64,000 nt of DNA, taken from assembly GCF_015627125.1 (NCBI RefSeq), contig NZ_VTDO01000008.1, positions 1 to 64,000 of the forward strand, written 5' to 3'. The translations under genes were made by a program, and so were the position numbers. Positions 1 to 8,492 of the stretch are shown here, one piece after another. Position 1 is the stretch's first letter, and every line of letters begins with the position of its first letter. The notes beneath the pieces are model-generated. The model worked only from the letters and a program-made list of their open reading frames with translations. It made no database searches and was not told the DNA's origin. Origin of the DNA: Acinetobacter rathckeae. Lineage in GTDB: Bacteria > Pseudomonadota > Gammaproteobacteria > Pseudomonadales > Moraxellaceae.

Positions 1-145
1 AGTTTGTCAAATGCTTTTTGAAAGTTTTTTCTACCCCCTAACTAAACTCCCTTAACCAATCAATCTAAGACCTAAACCCTAAACTAATTAACTAAGATAT
101 TGTTTATTAAGAAGTTTCTTCCAACAGCACCGCCGATGGATACGC

Positions 146-173
146 ATTATAGATCAATCCATAACAAACGCAA
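146..173 (-). promoter_or_regulatory. Candidate sigma70 promoter directed leftward
   Basis: Read on the minus strand, TTGCGT (168-173) and a perfect TATAAT (146-151) are separated by 16 bp. The -10 is followed by a GC-rich stretch (GCGTATCC), as is common in stable-RNA promoters. A second TTGACA at 5-10 suggests tandem promoters. The target gene is outside the window, so its nature is inference. Confidence 0.5.
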
Positions 174-251
174 TACCTTTTTTTAATTATCCTATTCGGG
201 TGATTACTATGTAGCCAAAATGTATTTTTCAGCTCTAAATATAAACAAATT

Positions 252-279
252 AGCCACGTAAAATGCTTTTAACATGGCT
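252..279 (-). terminator. Hairpin after the M16 protease gene
   Basis: AGCCACG (252-258) and CATGGCT (273-279) pair with one G-T pair, and the loop contains further A/T pairing. On the minus strand the hairpin is followed by a T-rich stretch (AATTTGTTTATATTT). It lies about 20 bp past the stop codon of the protease gene. Confidence 0.45.
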
Positions 280-300
280 TTTAGCGTATTCATACTGTCT

Positions 301-3087
301 TTAATTCATATCCTCTATGCTTTTTTCACTCTTTATCTGTGGTTTTGTCACATAAAGTGCATAGTTTTCTGTATCAAAGATCTGCTGAGCAAGATTACGA
401 ATGGTATTTGAGTCAATTTTTTGGGTCAACTGGCCTACTTGCTCAAGATAATCTGCATTTTTATAGTGTTCATTACTCAAAATGAGTCTTTTTTGTAATG
501 TATTGATGTCAAATGCTTTGTTTTTTTCACTGTCTTGAAAGTATTTGCTTTGTTCTTGAATGTCTTCTGGCGTAATGAGGCTAGGCAGTTGCTTTAAAGT
601 GGTGAGTGTCTGTTGCCAAAGTTCATCTGCTCGCTCTGGTGCGGTGGTAAAACTAATGTCTGTTTTTATAAGATTATTTTTATCATCGAGTTCACTGTTT
701 ATTTTCATACGATAGATACCCTGCATTTGGTCTCGGAGTGCTTGTTTGAGATATTTTTCTGCTAGGTTTCTTATAATGCTGACTTGCATGGCTATTTCAG
801 GTGTCCATACCTGTTGCTTTTGGCTCCATGATCTAATTTCAGCTCGAGGCTCAAGGTTAATTTGTGCAACTTGTTTTAATACACCACGTTTTTGTTGTTG
901 GTATGCCGTCTGAATCGTTTTTGCTTGGCGTTCAATTCCTGCAAGGTAGGTTTCTATGTCTGGTTGATAGCTTTGTGGATCTTTGGCAGTCAAAATATAG
1001 AACGTAGTTGGGGTTGTACGTATTTTATTCCATTGGGCTGTAAGCATATGGGTATGTAATTGCTTTAACTCATTTAGGTCTGGCTCTATATTTTTTTGTT
1101 CAAATCTGAGTTGTTGAATATCTTTATTCTTTTGGGCTGAAACAGAGGTTTGCTCTAACACTTTTTTTCGTATAAGTATGCTTGTGCTTGAAGCCAATGC
1201 TTGTGAGTTAAATTGTATCTGTTGTTGTGTTGTCGCATAGAGTTGTAGTAGCGAAGTAATGTGATCTGTTGCAGTTTGGCCTGAAAATATGAGTTGTTGT
1301 GGCTGTTGTTCAATTGAAAACTGGATATTGTATTGTTTTTTCCATGCTTGAAGTTGTTCAGGTTGCCATTGTTCAGGCCCTGTTTGTGATAAAAGCTGTG
1401 AGGCAATTTGTGCTTGCCATGGGTTTAAGTCTTGGCGTAAAAAACCTGCATCTGTTTGAGCAGTAAAATAGAGTTTTTCTTGAGCAAGTGCTGTTTGCAA
1501 CCAAACGATGCGATCACCATTACTGAGTGTCCACACCTGATTGGTTGGTGATAGTATCTCTTTTTGTTTGATATATCCAAGGTGTTTTTTGATGGTCAAT
1601 TGAGGTATTTGAACGGTTATAGGTGTTGAAAAGGTAAGACGCATGCGATGGTACTGTTGTTGCAAGGCAAAAATATCTTTAACAGAAGGTAAAGTAATAC
1701 TGCTCATACCCGGTGTACTGTACTGTATGAGTTGATCTGATGCATTAAGCCATGTATGAATTTGCTGATTTACTTCTTGGTTGCTAATGGTTGGTAAAAA
1801 CTGTAGAGCCTGTTGGCCAATAGAGACACTACCAAGATAATCTTGGTTTTGTTGCCATAGAGGTACAATTTTTTGTACCCAGTCAGAAAAGCTTCTTTGC
1901 TCAGGCTGTTTTAACATTTTTTCTGCTGTATTTCGTATGTCACTCTTTATGCTGTTTATTCGCTCATCGGGCAATTGATTTTGCTGTAAACGTACAATTT
2001 CTTTCAGCAGTATTGGTAAAGCCTGTTGATGCTCTTGAGGAACGACATCTGCAAAAATTCCCACGGCGAAACTATTTGGCCCAATCTCTGATTTTCGTAC
2101 GACAAGGCTACTGACTGAGTTAGATTGTGTTTTTGCTTGCTGTCTTACTTGTTGGGTTAATGTATCTATAGCAATTTGCTGTAATAGTCGTTGTCTAAAA
2201 CCTTGTGGGGTATTTTGTTTCGCTAAATGGTCTGTAAAGCGGTAAATATATGAAATTTGACTGCTTCCGCTTTCACTGTCTTGTAACTGTACAATTCTAA
2301 GTTGTTTTTTTAATTCAATATCATAGCTTGGCTTTGTGATTGTATTTGATGTAGATACTGTAGCGAAATATTGCTTAATTTTCGCCTGAACTTGCTCATG
2401 ATCTACATCACCTATGATTAAAATTTTCATGTTTTTAGGGACATACCATGTGCGATAAAATTGCTGTAATTGCATCAGTGGCATATTTTGAATGGTTTGC
2501 TCTGTACCGGTGACTGATCGTTGTGGATATAAAGAATCCTTACGAATGGCCTGCATGCGTTGTTCGTTCATACGGTCGGCAACACCTAATTTACCTCGCC
2601 ATTCTTCAAGGATGATGGATCGCTCTTGATTGAGCTCTTGTTGGTTAAATTGGCTAAAATATACCATCTGACTCAGTGCGTTCAGGCTTAAGTCTAGCGA
2701 CTGCTTGCCATCGGGTGGACTCATCATAAACATTGTTCTTTCATGATTGGTCACGGCGTTATAGTGTTTTCCTCTTTGCCAGCCATGTTGCTGTAAGTAT
2801 TGGCTTACTCCATTTTTTAAGCCTTCGCTGTGATGAAAGACCATGTGTTCAACCATATGTGCGACACCCTCTTGCTGTGGGGTTTGCTCCAGTGCACCCG
2901 CATCGACTTGTAGGCGTATATCTATACGATTGCCCTGCCCTTTGAGGGGCACAATGGTATAACGAAGTCCATTATCCAGTATGCCTGTACTGATCTGAGG
3001 CAATGGACTTTCTGCTTCTACGGCATGGCTCGGTGTGCTTAACATCAGTACAACAACCGCTGTCACATAGGGAAGGCTTTTCAACAT
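301..3087 (-). CDS. Periplasmic M16 zinc metallopeptidase (PqqL/FusC-like)
   Basis: A 928-residue M16 (pitrilysin-superfamily) protease. Residues 1-22 form a signal peptide (hydrophobic VTAVVVLMLS, then SHA), placing it in the periplasm. The zinc motif HMVEH is at 77-81 and the distal glutamate ligand is probably E155 (ELNQERSIILEEW). The C-terminal half is the inactive M16 repeat with the LRDQMQGIYRM-type segment, so the whole protein folds as two M16 halves. The length matches E. coli PqqL and Pectobacterium FusC, which cleave imported substrate (ferredoxin for FusC). It follows a TonB-like protein and a TonB-dependent receptor on the same strand, which supports that role. An AAAGAGA ribosome site precedes the ATG. 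The substrate is unknown. A generic quality-control protease is the alternative. Confidence 0.9.
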   Translation of the reverse strand: MLKSLPYVTAVVVLMLSTPSHAVEAESPLPQISTGILDNGLRYTIVPLKGQGNRIDIRLQVDAGALEQTPQQEGVAHMVEHMVFHHSEGLKNGVSQYLQQHGWQRGKHYNAVTNHERTMFMMSPPDGKQSLDLSLNALSQMVYFSQFNQQELNQERSIILEEWRGKLGVADRMNEQRMQAIRKDSLYPQRSVTGTEQTIQNMPLMQLQQFYRTWYVPKNMKILIIGDVDHEQVQAKIKQYFATVSTSNTITKPSYDIELKKQLRIVQLQDSESGSSQISYIYRFTDHLAKQNTPQGFRQRLLQQIAIDTLTQQVRQQAKTQSNSVSSLVVRKSEIGPNSFAVGIFADVVPQEHQQALPILLKEIVRLQQNQLPDERINSIKSDIRNTAEKMLKQPEQRSFSDWVQKIVPLWQQNQDYLGSVSIGQQALQFLPTISNQEVNQQIHTWLNASDQLIQYSTPGMSSITLPSVKDIFALQQQYHRMRLTFSTPITVQIPQLTIKKHLGYIKQKEILSPTNQVWTLSNGDRIVWLQTALAQEKLYFTAQTDAGFLRQDLNPWQAQIASQLLSQTGPEQWQPEQLQAWKKQYNIQFSIEQQPQQLIFSGQTATDHITSLLQLYATTQQQIQFNSQALASSTSILIRKKVLEQTSVSAQKNKDIQQLRFEQKNIEPDLNELKQLHTHMLTAQWNKIRTTPTTFYILTAKDPQSYQPDIETYLAGIERQAKTIQTAYQQQKRGVLKQVAQINLEPRAEIRSWSQKQQVWTPEIAMQVSIIRNLAEKYLKQALRDQMQGIYRMKINSELDDKNNLIKTDISFTTAPERADELWQQTLTTLKQLPSLITPEDIQEQSKYFQDSEKNKAFDINTLQKRLILSNEHYKNADYLEQVGQLTQKIDSNTIRNLAQQIFDTENYALYVTKPQIKSEKSIEDMN

Positions 3088-3117
3088 ATTGTTATCTCTT
3101 TATCTTTGATTGAATGT

Positions 3118-3154
3118 AAAAGCCGATGAGGTTTTATCTTCATCGGCTTTTTTT
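3118..3154 (-). terminator. Hairpin between receptor and protease genes
   Basis: A 12-bp perfect stem (AAAAGCCGATGA, 3118-3129, with its complement 3140-3151) and a 10-nt loop. It has a T-run on the plus strand and a shorter TTTT on the minus strand. It sits within the 81-bp gap between two genes on the minus strand, so it may act as a partial terminator that lowers protease expression relative to the receptor. Confidence 0.6.
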
Positions 3155-3168
3155 AACAGCTTAACGAT

Positions 3169-5688
3169 TTACCAGTTCCAAGCAGCACCTAGCCAGATTT
3201 GGCGACCTGTTTTGTAGGTAATTGCACTACTTAATGTGGTTGATTTATAGCTTTCTATGGCTGTATTAAAGACATTCATAACATCTAGCGTGAGCTCTAA
3301 GCTTTGGCTTTTAAACATGGGTTTGATGTAACTAAAACGCCAATCATAAGAGACATAATTGTTATATTTTACTGGCATATACAAAGTTGCATTTCCAACA
3401 TAGCTTCCACACACTCCTCCTGTACCATCACAAATGAGGGTCGATGTCGAATATGATTTATAACCAGAGGTATAACCGAGACGTTGTGTCCAGTTAAAGT
3501 TCCAACGTGGTACGCTCATATCTACATTAAAAAATGCAGTCCACGGCGTATTGTAGTCAAGTGCATCCATGTCACCACGTTGCATGAGTTTGTTGTTAAA
3601 TACCACCATGTTTTCATCGGTGTTACTCACATCGTAATAGCTTTGTGAGCTTGATTTATTGTTACTGTAGTTGGCCGCAAAGTTCCATGTTAAATCTAGA
3701 TATTTAAATTGGTATGGACTGATTGGCTCAATGGTCAGTGAAACAGTATTGCCTTTGGTTTTCCCATCGTTGGTCAGGTAGTAGTATTTCTGACCATCGA
3801 CCGCGGTTGTACTACTACGTCCAAACTGGTCACGACCTTGACGGTTCACATATTTTAATGTCCAAATAGTGTCAGCAATGCGTTGTGCAATACCTAAATT
3901 TAACTCATCGCTATACGGTGTTTTCAGATTTGAAATATCATAATCGTATGATGCTTTGTTGAGTGAACCTGTTGTCCATGCTGTGCTAGCACTTGTGCGG
4001 GTTTGAGTGTAATTTTCACTGATGCCTTGGCGTAGTTTATACGCCAGCAAACTTTGTGCGTGATAACGGTTTGCACCGGCAAATAAACGGGTCTTATGGT
4101 CGCCAAAGACATCTAAAGAACCAGATAGACGGGGTGATATATTGAGATTACTCAAATAGTCATCATAAGATAAGCGCACACCTGCCGTAACTTCTAGGTT
4201 TTTCCATAACATACTGTCTTGTAGATAGCCTGCATAGTTGGTGTAGTTGCCTTTGACCAAACGTGCAGGGTACAAAGTACGACTCTTAAAGTATTGTTCA
4301 CCACTAATACACAATACATCACCTGATTGGCAGACTGTTGTGCTACTCCATGTTGGTGTACCACGGCTGACAACAACATCGTTAAAACGCTGATAGCGTG
4401 CACTATAGTTCTCTACATTCCAACCGAGATCAATTTGGTGTTGCGTTTGTCCCCATTGTAGTGGATTCAAGGCATAATCTTGTTTGGCGGTCAGACTACT
4501 TTTTTGCGTTGCAAAGTGTCCGTACCCACCGTAGTAACCCAAACGTGTTGCTGTTGATGACGTACCTGTTGAGTTCCAGTTAATGGTTTTAGATGCTGTA
4601 TTTTGGTAACGGCTATACCAACTGACAAAATAGTCTGACTCATGTTGAATGTCATTTTCTTCAAACTGATATCCAATGAGGCTGTTTACTTTACCCCAGT
4701 TCGCCAAGTGCTCCCACTCAAGGTTTAAGCGATACCCGCCACCTGTGTTGGTAAATGCACCTTCTTGTACATCTTTTTTAACATAAGTTGACTCATGTGG
4801 TGAGTACATGGCTGTTGCACGTAAGGTGTCGCCATTGGCAAATAAGTAGTTACCTTTCAATAAATAGCTTTCAGATTTTCTGCTTTGGTCTTCCCACTGC
4901 CCTAAAATGCTGTGGTATGACGGAATCTCTGACGTTTGGCGGTTATATGAAAAAATAATGCCCGCTTGGTCAGATAAAGGTTGATTAATACTGGCTGTAT
5001 AAAATTTTTTATTAAATTTTGGTTGGTAATATAAGCTTGTCGCTTGCTCAAAGGCTTCGCTAATTCGATCATCGACATGATATTCAGTCAAATGATCGTT
5101 GGTTGTACGAAACGCAATTCGGCCAGATGGTTTTGTTAAGTCTGGGTCTTTGAGTTTTGCATCGACAACGCCACCGGTGAAACCACCGTATTTGGCTGAA
5201 ATATTAGAGTCAAAGACTTCTGCTGAAGCAATCAGTTCAGAATTAATCCAAAAACTTTGCGTTCCCCCTGCAGGAAGATCTGTGGGTGAATAGCCATCTG
5301 GGCTATTAGAAAGCTCACCATTATTTGCACCTGGGTTAATCGTATTATTATTTGATAGGCCATCAATTAGATAACTATTTTGATAAAACTTTTCCCCATG
5401 AAAAGATACATTTTCAGGTTGCAATTCACCCGGCGTATTACCATTATCTGCCTGGTTTGAAAACTGTACGTTTGGGTTGTTTTTGAGTAATTCAGTGACC
5501 GAACCATTACGCGTTGGCATTTTTGCAATTTGGGTCGCCGTAATAATTTGTGTACCCATACTCTGACTTGTAGGTGTAGATCGAACAATAATGGTGTCTT
5601 GCTCATCGAATCCTGCTGTTTTTTCTTCCGCATATGCGGTGTTAACCAATGCACAAAAAACTAAAAAGGTGTATACGCTTTTATTCAT
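3169..5688 (-). CDS. TonB-dependent outer-membrane receptor (FusA-like context)
   Basis: An outer-membrane gated importer of about 839 residues. I chose the ATG at 5688 because it gives a clean signal peptide (MNKSVYTFLVFCALVNTAYA); an in-frame start at 5724 adds 12 charged residues ahead of it. Just after cleavage comes a TonB box (DTIIV), then a plug domain (ITATQIAKMPTRNGSVTEL... through YGGFTGGVVDAKLK), then a beta-barrel of aromatic-rich strands ending in WNW. Two cysteine pairs (VCQSGDVLC and ICDGTGGVC) lie in what look like surface loops. It follows the TonB-like gene by 36 bp and precedes an M16 protease, the arrangement of protein/peptide import systems. Iron relevance is suggested by a Fur box upstream of the operon. 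The ligand cannot be read from the sequence. Confidence 0.9.
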   Translation of the reverse strand: MNKSVYTFLVFCALVNTAYAEEKTAGFDEQDTIIVRSTPTSQSMGTQIITATQIAKMPTRNGSVTELLKNNPNVQFSNQADNGNTPGELQPENVSFHGEKFYQNSYLIDGLSNNNTINPGANNGELSNSPDGYSPTDLPAGGTQSFWINSELIASAEVFDSNISAKYGGFTGGVVDAKLKDPDLTKPSGRIAFRTTNDHLTEYHVDDRISEAFEQATSLYYQPKFNKKFYTASINQPLSDQAGIIFSYNRQTSEIPSYHSILGQWEDQSRKSESYLLKGNYLFANGDTLRATAMYSPHESTYVKKDVQEGAFTNTGGGYRLNLEWEHLANWGKVNSLIGYQFEENDIQHESDYFVSWYSRYQNTASKTINWNSTGTSSTATRLGYYGGYGHFATQKSSLTAKQDYALNPLQWGQTQHQIDLGWNVENYSARYQRFNDVVVSRGTPTWSSTTVCQSGDVLCISGEQYFKSRTLYPARLVKGNYTNYAGYLQDSMLWKNLEVTAGVRLSYDDYLSNLNISPRLSGSLDVFGDHKTRLFAGANRYHAQSLLAYKLRQGISENYTQTRTSASTAWTTGSLNKASYDYDISNLKTPYSDELNLGIAQRIADTIWTLKYVNRQGRDQFGRSSTTAVDGQKYYYLTNDGKTKGNTVSLTIEPISPYQFKYLDLTWNFAANYSNNKSSSQSYYDVSNTDENMVVFNNKLMQRGDMDALDYNTPWTAFFNVDMSVPRWNFNWTQRLGYTSGYKSYSTSTLICDGTGGVCGSYVGNATLYMPVKYNNYVSYDWRFSYIKPMFKSQSLELTLDVMNVFNTAIESYKSTTLSSAITYKTGRQIWLGAAWNW

Positions 5689-5724
5689 AAGTCCGTTCTT
5701 TCCCCGACTGACAAAAATAATCAT

Positions 5725-6513
5725 TTACTGATTTTCAACCACAACTCGTCCGTCTAAACGAAAGACGATATGAACCACTTGATTTTCTACTGCATGTGTA
5801 ACGCGATACCGCCAACGTGACATATCTTGTATAAGACCATTTACAAAAAGCCCTTTCGGGGTTTCCTCAATAATCTGAATATTCTTCACTGCACCACTTT
5901 CAGTAACATCAAACTGTACCTTTACACGCCCTTCTACCCCTAATGCACGTGCACGATTTGGATAGTTCACACGGCGACTCATGGCTTGTATTTCACTGGG
6001 TATCGTTGCCACGGCTTGCACTGTTTTTTCTGTTAACTGTACTTCTGTTTGTATGGCTTGATGAACACTTGGGGGTCCTGTCATCTCCCTTTTTTCTTCT
6101 GTAATCGCTTTGTGGTCATCAACTGCCGTTTGTGTATTTTCAACCTGATGAGCCACTTGGCTTATAGGTTTACTTTTTGCCATATGAGAAATCGTCTTAG
6201 GATTTGGCTGTATCGTTGTCGCACGTATATCTTGTTTCACGAGACTGTGCGTTTTTTGTGATGATTTCACGTGTATAGGTTTAGCATCGAATACCGCTTG
6301 AGGTTGTTGTACAAAAGTATGACTACGCTGATGTTGCCAATGGATGTGTATCGACCTTGATGCATGTTGAGAAACTGACGCTGCTACAGGTTTTACCTTG
6401 TCTACGAGAACACTGTGGTTAAAGATAAAACTTATAAAAATGACATGAATGACGAAGCAACCTAGGCATATTGCAAGTTGTTGCATGCGATAAAACTGCT
6501 TTTGAGTATTCAC
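5725..6513 (-). CDS. TonB-like energy transducer (FusB-like context)
   Basis: 262 residues. A single N-terminal membrane helix (about residues 11-35, LAICLGCFVIHVIFISFIF) is followed by a polar periplasmic spacer rich in Q, T and K. The C-terminal TonB domain (about 170-262) carries the YPNRARALGVEGRVKVQF signature. It should link the ExbB/D proton motor, encoded elsewhere, to the receptor encoded 36 bp downstream. The start is GTG at 6513 without a clear ribosome site; an ATG at 6486 is also possible but would shorten the cytoplasmic tail. No exbB/exbD genes are nearby, so it either borrows them or, like FusB, is dedicated to one receptor. Confidence 0.88.
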   Translation of the reverse strand: MNTQKQFYRMQQLAICLGCFVIHVIFISFIFNHSVLVDKVKPVAASVSQHASRSIHIHWQHQRSHTFVQQPQAVFDAKPIHVKSSQKTHSLVKQDIRATTIQPNPKTISHMAKSKPISQVAHQVENTQTAVDDHKAITEEKREMTGPPSVHQAIQTEVQLTEKTVQAVATIPSEIQAMSRRVNYPNRARALGVEGRVKVQFDVTESGAVKNIQIIEETPKGLFVNGLIQDMSRWRYRVTHAVENQVVHIVFRLDGRVVVENQ

Positions 6514-6543
6514 ATCGTAACATTACTGTAATAAAAATGTTAA

Positions 6544-6558
6544 TGTTAATGATTATTA
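6544..6558 (-). promoter_or_regulatory. Fur box upstream of the TonB/receptor/protease cluster
   Basis: TGTTAAT-G-ATTATTA fits the 7-1-7 Fur operator (TGATAAT-N-ATTATCA) with one mismatch per half. It lies 31 bp before the TonB-like start codon, inside an AT-rich promoter region. This implies repression in iron-replete cells. The match is by eye. Confidence 0.6.
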
Positions 6559-6632
6559 TTTAATATAGCAATATGCATTGTGCATGCAGATTTATTATTT
6601 GTATAACAATAATACTTTTCTAATTTTAAAAT

Positions 6633-6663
6633 GGCCTTTAAGACAGATTTCATCTTAAAGGCC
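6633..6663 (-). terminator. Terminator of def
   Basis: A perfect 11-bp stem, GGCCTTTAAGA (6633-6643) with its complement at 6653-6663, and a 9-nt loop. On the minus strand it is followed by ATTTTAAAATTAG. It lies 20 bp past the def stop codon. Confidence 0.7.
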
Positions 6664-6682
6664 ACATCAGACTTACTCGCGC

Positions 6683-7213
6683 TTACTTAGGCTTTACTTG
6701 AGCCTTTTTCTCGCATTGGCGAACATATTTTTCTACTTTCTCACGGGCACGCTGGCGTTTTAGTGGAGATAAGTAATCCACAAAAAGCTTGCCATTTAAG
6801 TGATCCATTTCATGTTGAATACAGACTGCTAACAGCCCTTCTGCTTCCACATCAATATGCTGACCTTCTAGATCTGTGTACTCTATACGTACACGGGCTG
6901 GCCTTTCCACTTTGTCATACACTTGAGGAATAGATAAACAGCCTTCTTCATACTGTTGCATTTCATCTGTTAAAGGTGTGACTTTCGGGTTAATAAAGAC
7001 CATAGGTTCATCTTTATTTTCAGACAGATCCATGACAATCAGTTGAATGTGCTGATCTATCTGTGTAGCGGCAAGACCAATACCCGGTGCGGCGTACATG
7101 GTATCGAACATATCTTGTGCTAAAGTTCGAATTTCTGCTGTCACTTGCTCTACTGGCTTAGCAATTATACGTAGACGCGGGTCAGGAAAGCTAAGTATTG
7201 GTAATAAGGCCAT
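6683..7213 (-). CDS. def: Peptide deformylase
   Basis: Removes the formyl group from the N-terminal methionine of new proteins; cytoplasmic metalloenzyme. All three family motifs are intact: GIGLAATQ (44-51), EGCLS (90-94, Cys92 metal ligand) and HEMDH (134-138, two His ligands and the catalytic Glu). 176 residues is normal. A near-perfect AAGGAGG ribosome site precedes the ATG. In many bacteria def lies beside fmt; here it is divergent from LysM-dprA-tsaC. Confidence 0.98.
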   Translation of the reverse strand: MALLPILSFPDPRLRIIAKPVEQVTAEIRTLAQDMFDTMYAAPGIGLAATQIDQHIQLIVMDLSENKDEPMVFINPKVTPLTDEMQQYEEGCLSIPQVYDKVERPARVRIEYTDLEGQHIDVEAEGLLAVCIQHEMDHLNGKLFVDYLSPLKRQRAREKVEKYVRQCEKKAQVKPK

Positions 7214-7329
7214 ATGCCCTCCTTAAATTTGCATAAATCATCACGATAAATCGTTTCTTGCTAGAATATTAACCATCATTTTAGCTATTATAACTGAATC
7301 TCACCACTATCGTTTTGGGCATTACACAG

Positions 7330-8478
7330 ATGAAAAAAAAATTTGATCATATTGGGGAAGTTTTTCAATCTAAAAAAAAGCAACTGATTCAAACAATGAC
7401 AGCAAAAGCATTGGTTTCATCTTTCGTTTTAGGCAGTACATTTGTCGTATCAAGTGCAACAATGGCTACACCTGTCAATCTAAATCCAGTGGCACCCAAT
7501 GTATATGTGGTTAAAAAAGGCGATACGCTATGGCAAATTGCTGGCCTATTTTTACAAAAACCTTGGCTTTGGCCACAAATTTGGGTTAAGAATAGCCATA
7601 TTAAAAACCCAAATTTAATTTACCCCAATGACCGTCTGTTAATCTGTAAAGATCAAAACAACACACTGATTGGCAAAGATGAGGGGGATGGCTGTACTGG
7701 TGTAATTTCTCGTGCATCTGCTCTAAAAACCACTGAAGTTTTACCTAGAATACGTGTACAAGCATTATCAGATGCAATTCCTCTGATTCCTCTAAAAGAC
7801 ATTCAAGTTTGGTTAAACCGTGCCACCATTGTTTCTGCTGAATCGATTAAAAACACACCTACTGTCGTTGGTGCTGAGAATGGTCGTTTGGCATCTGCTG
7901 TTGGGCAAAAAGTTTATGTATCTGGCCAAGGGCTAGAGATTGGGCAACGTTATGCCGTTTATAAAACCATGCAACCTTATCTTCTGCAACGTCAAGACCG
8001 TACCACACTCAATGCAGGTACTGAATTAATTCAAACAGCTTCGGGTATTGTCACAGATATTCAGCAAGGTATTGCTTCTTTAGAGCTGACCAAAAGCTTT
8101 AATGAAGAAGTCAAACAAAAAGATCTGGTCCTCCCTGAACAAGTAACACAGCTACCAACAACATTTACACCAACACCTGCTTCGGTCATGGAGAAAGGCC
8201 GTATTATTCGTATTGCAGGAAGTATGGCAAATGCATCTAAACATAGTGTTGTGACAATTAATCTAGGTACATATCAGGGCATTGAAGCAGGTCAAGTTTT
8301 TGATATTACCCAAAATGGCCTAAAGCATGGTGATTTAGATAAACATGTGAAGCAATTACCGACAGAAAAAGTGGGACAATTGATGATCTTTAGAACCTTT
8401 AACAATGTAAGTTATGGGTATGTTTTATCAAGCCGTACTCCTATCCAACTGGGTGCGACCACTCAAGCACCTGAGTAA
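7330..8478 (+). CDS. LysM-domain secreted protein
   Basis: About 382 residues. An N-terminal basic region and a hydrophobic stretch (residues about 25-46, ALVSSFVLGSTFVVSSATMA) look like a long signal peptide. A LysM peptidoglycan-binding domain follows at about 58-105 (YVVKKGDTLWQIAGLFLQKPWLW, then LIYPNDRLLI). The remaining 270 residues show no motif I recognise. It is the first gene of a set with dprA (14-bp gap) and tsaC, an association also seen in other gammaproteobacteria. The start is ATG 7330; an in-frame TTG at 7315 is possible and neither has a strong ribosome site. It is probably a cell-wall-associated structural or regulatory protein; no catalytic domain is seen. Confidence 0.88.
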   Translation: MKKKFDHIGEVFQSKKKQLIQTMTAKALVSSFVLGSTFVVSSATMATPVNLNPVAPNVYVVKKGDTLWQIAGLFLQKPWLWPQIWVKNSHIKNPNLIYPNDRLLICKDQNNTLIGKDEGDGCTGVISRASALKTTEVLPRIRVQALSDAIPLIPLKDIQVWLNRATIVSAESIKNTPTVVGAENGRLASAVGQKVYVSGQGLEIGQRYAVYKTMQPYLLQRQDRTTLNAGTELIQTASGIVTDIQQGIASLELTKSFNEEVKQKDLVLPEQVTQLPTTFTPTPASVMEKGRIIRIAGSMANASKHSVVTINLGTYQGIEAGQVFDITQNGLKHGDLDKHVKQLPTEKVGQLMIFRTFNNVSYGYVLSSRTPIQLGATTQAPE

Positions 8479-8492
8479 TAAAAGATAGATCT

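Larger units (their letters stand above)
1..300. other. Non-coding left edge with leftward promoter elements
   Basis: No coding sequence is visible. On the minus strand there is a promoter-like pair (146-173) and, at 5-10, a TTGACA hexamer whose matching -10 would lie outside the window. A hairpin at 252-279 probably ends the protease gene. The layout suggests that a strongly transcribed unit, perhaps a stable RNA operon, starts just left of the window. Confidence 0.5.

Noticed and set aside
7285..7290. TATAAT-like hexamer in the def/LysM divergent region as a def promoter
   Set aside because: No -35 at a suitable distance was found, so I do not list it.
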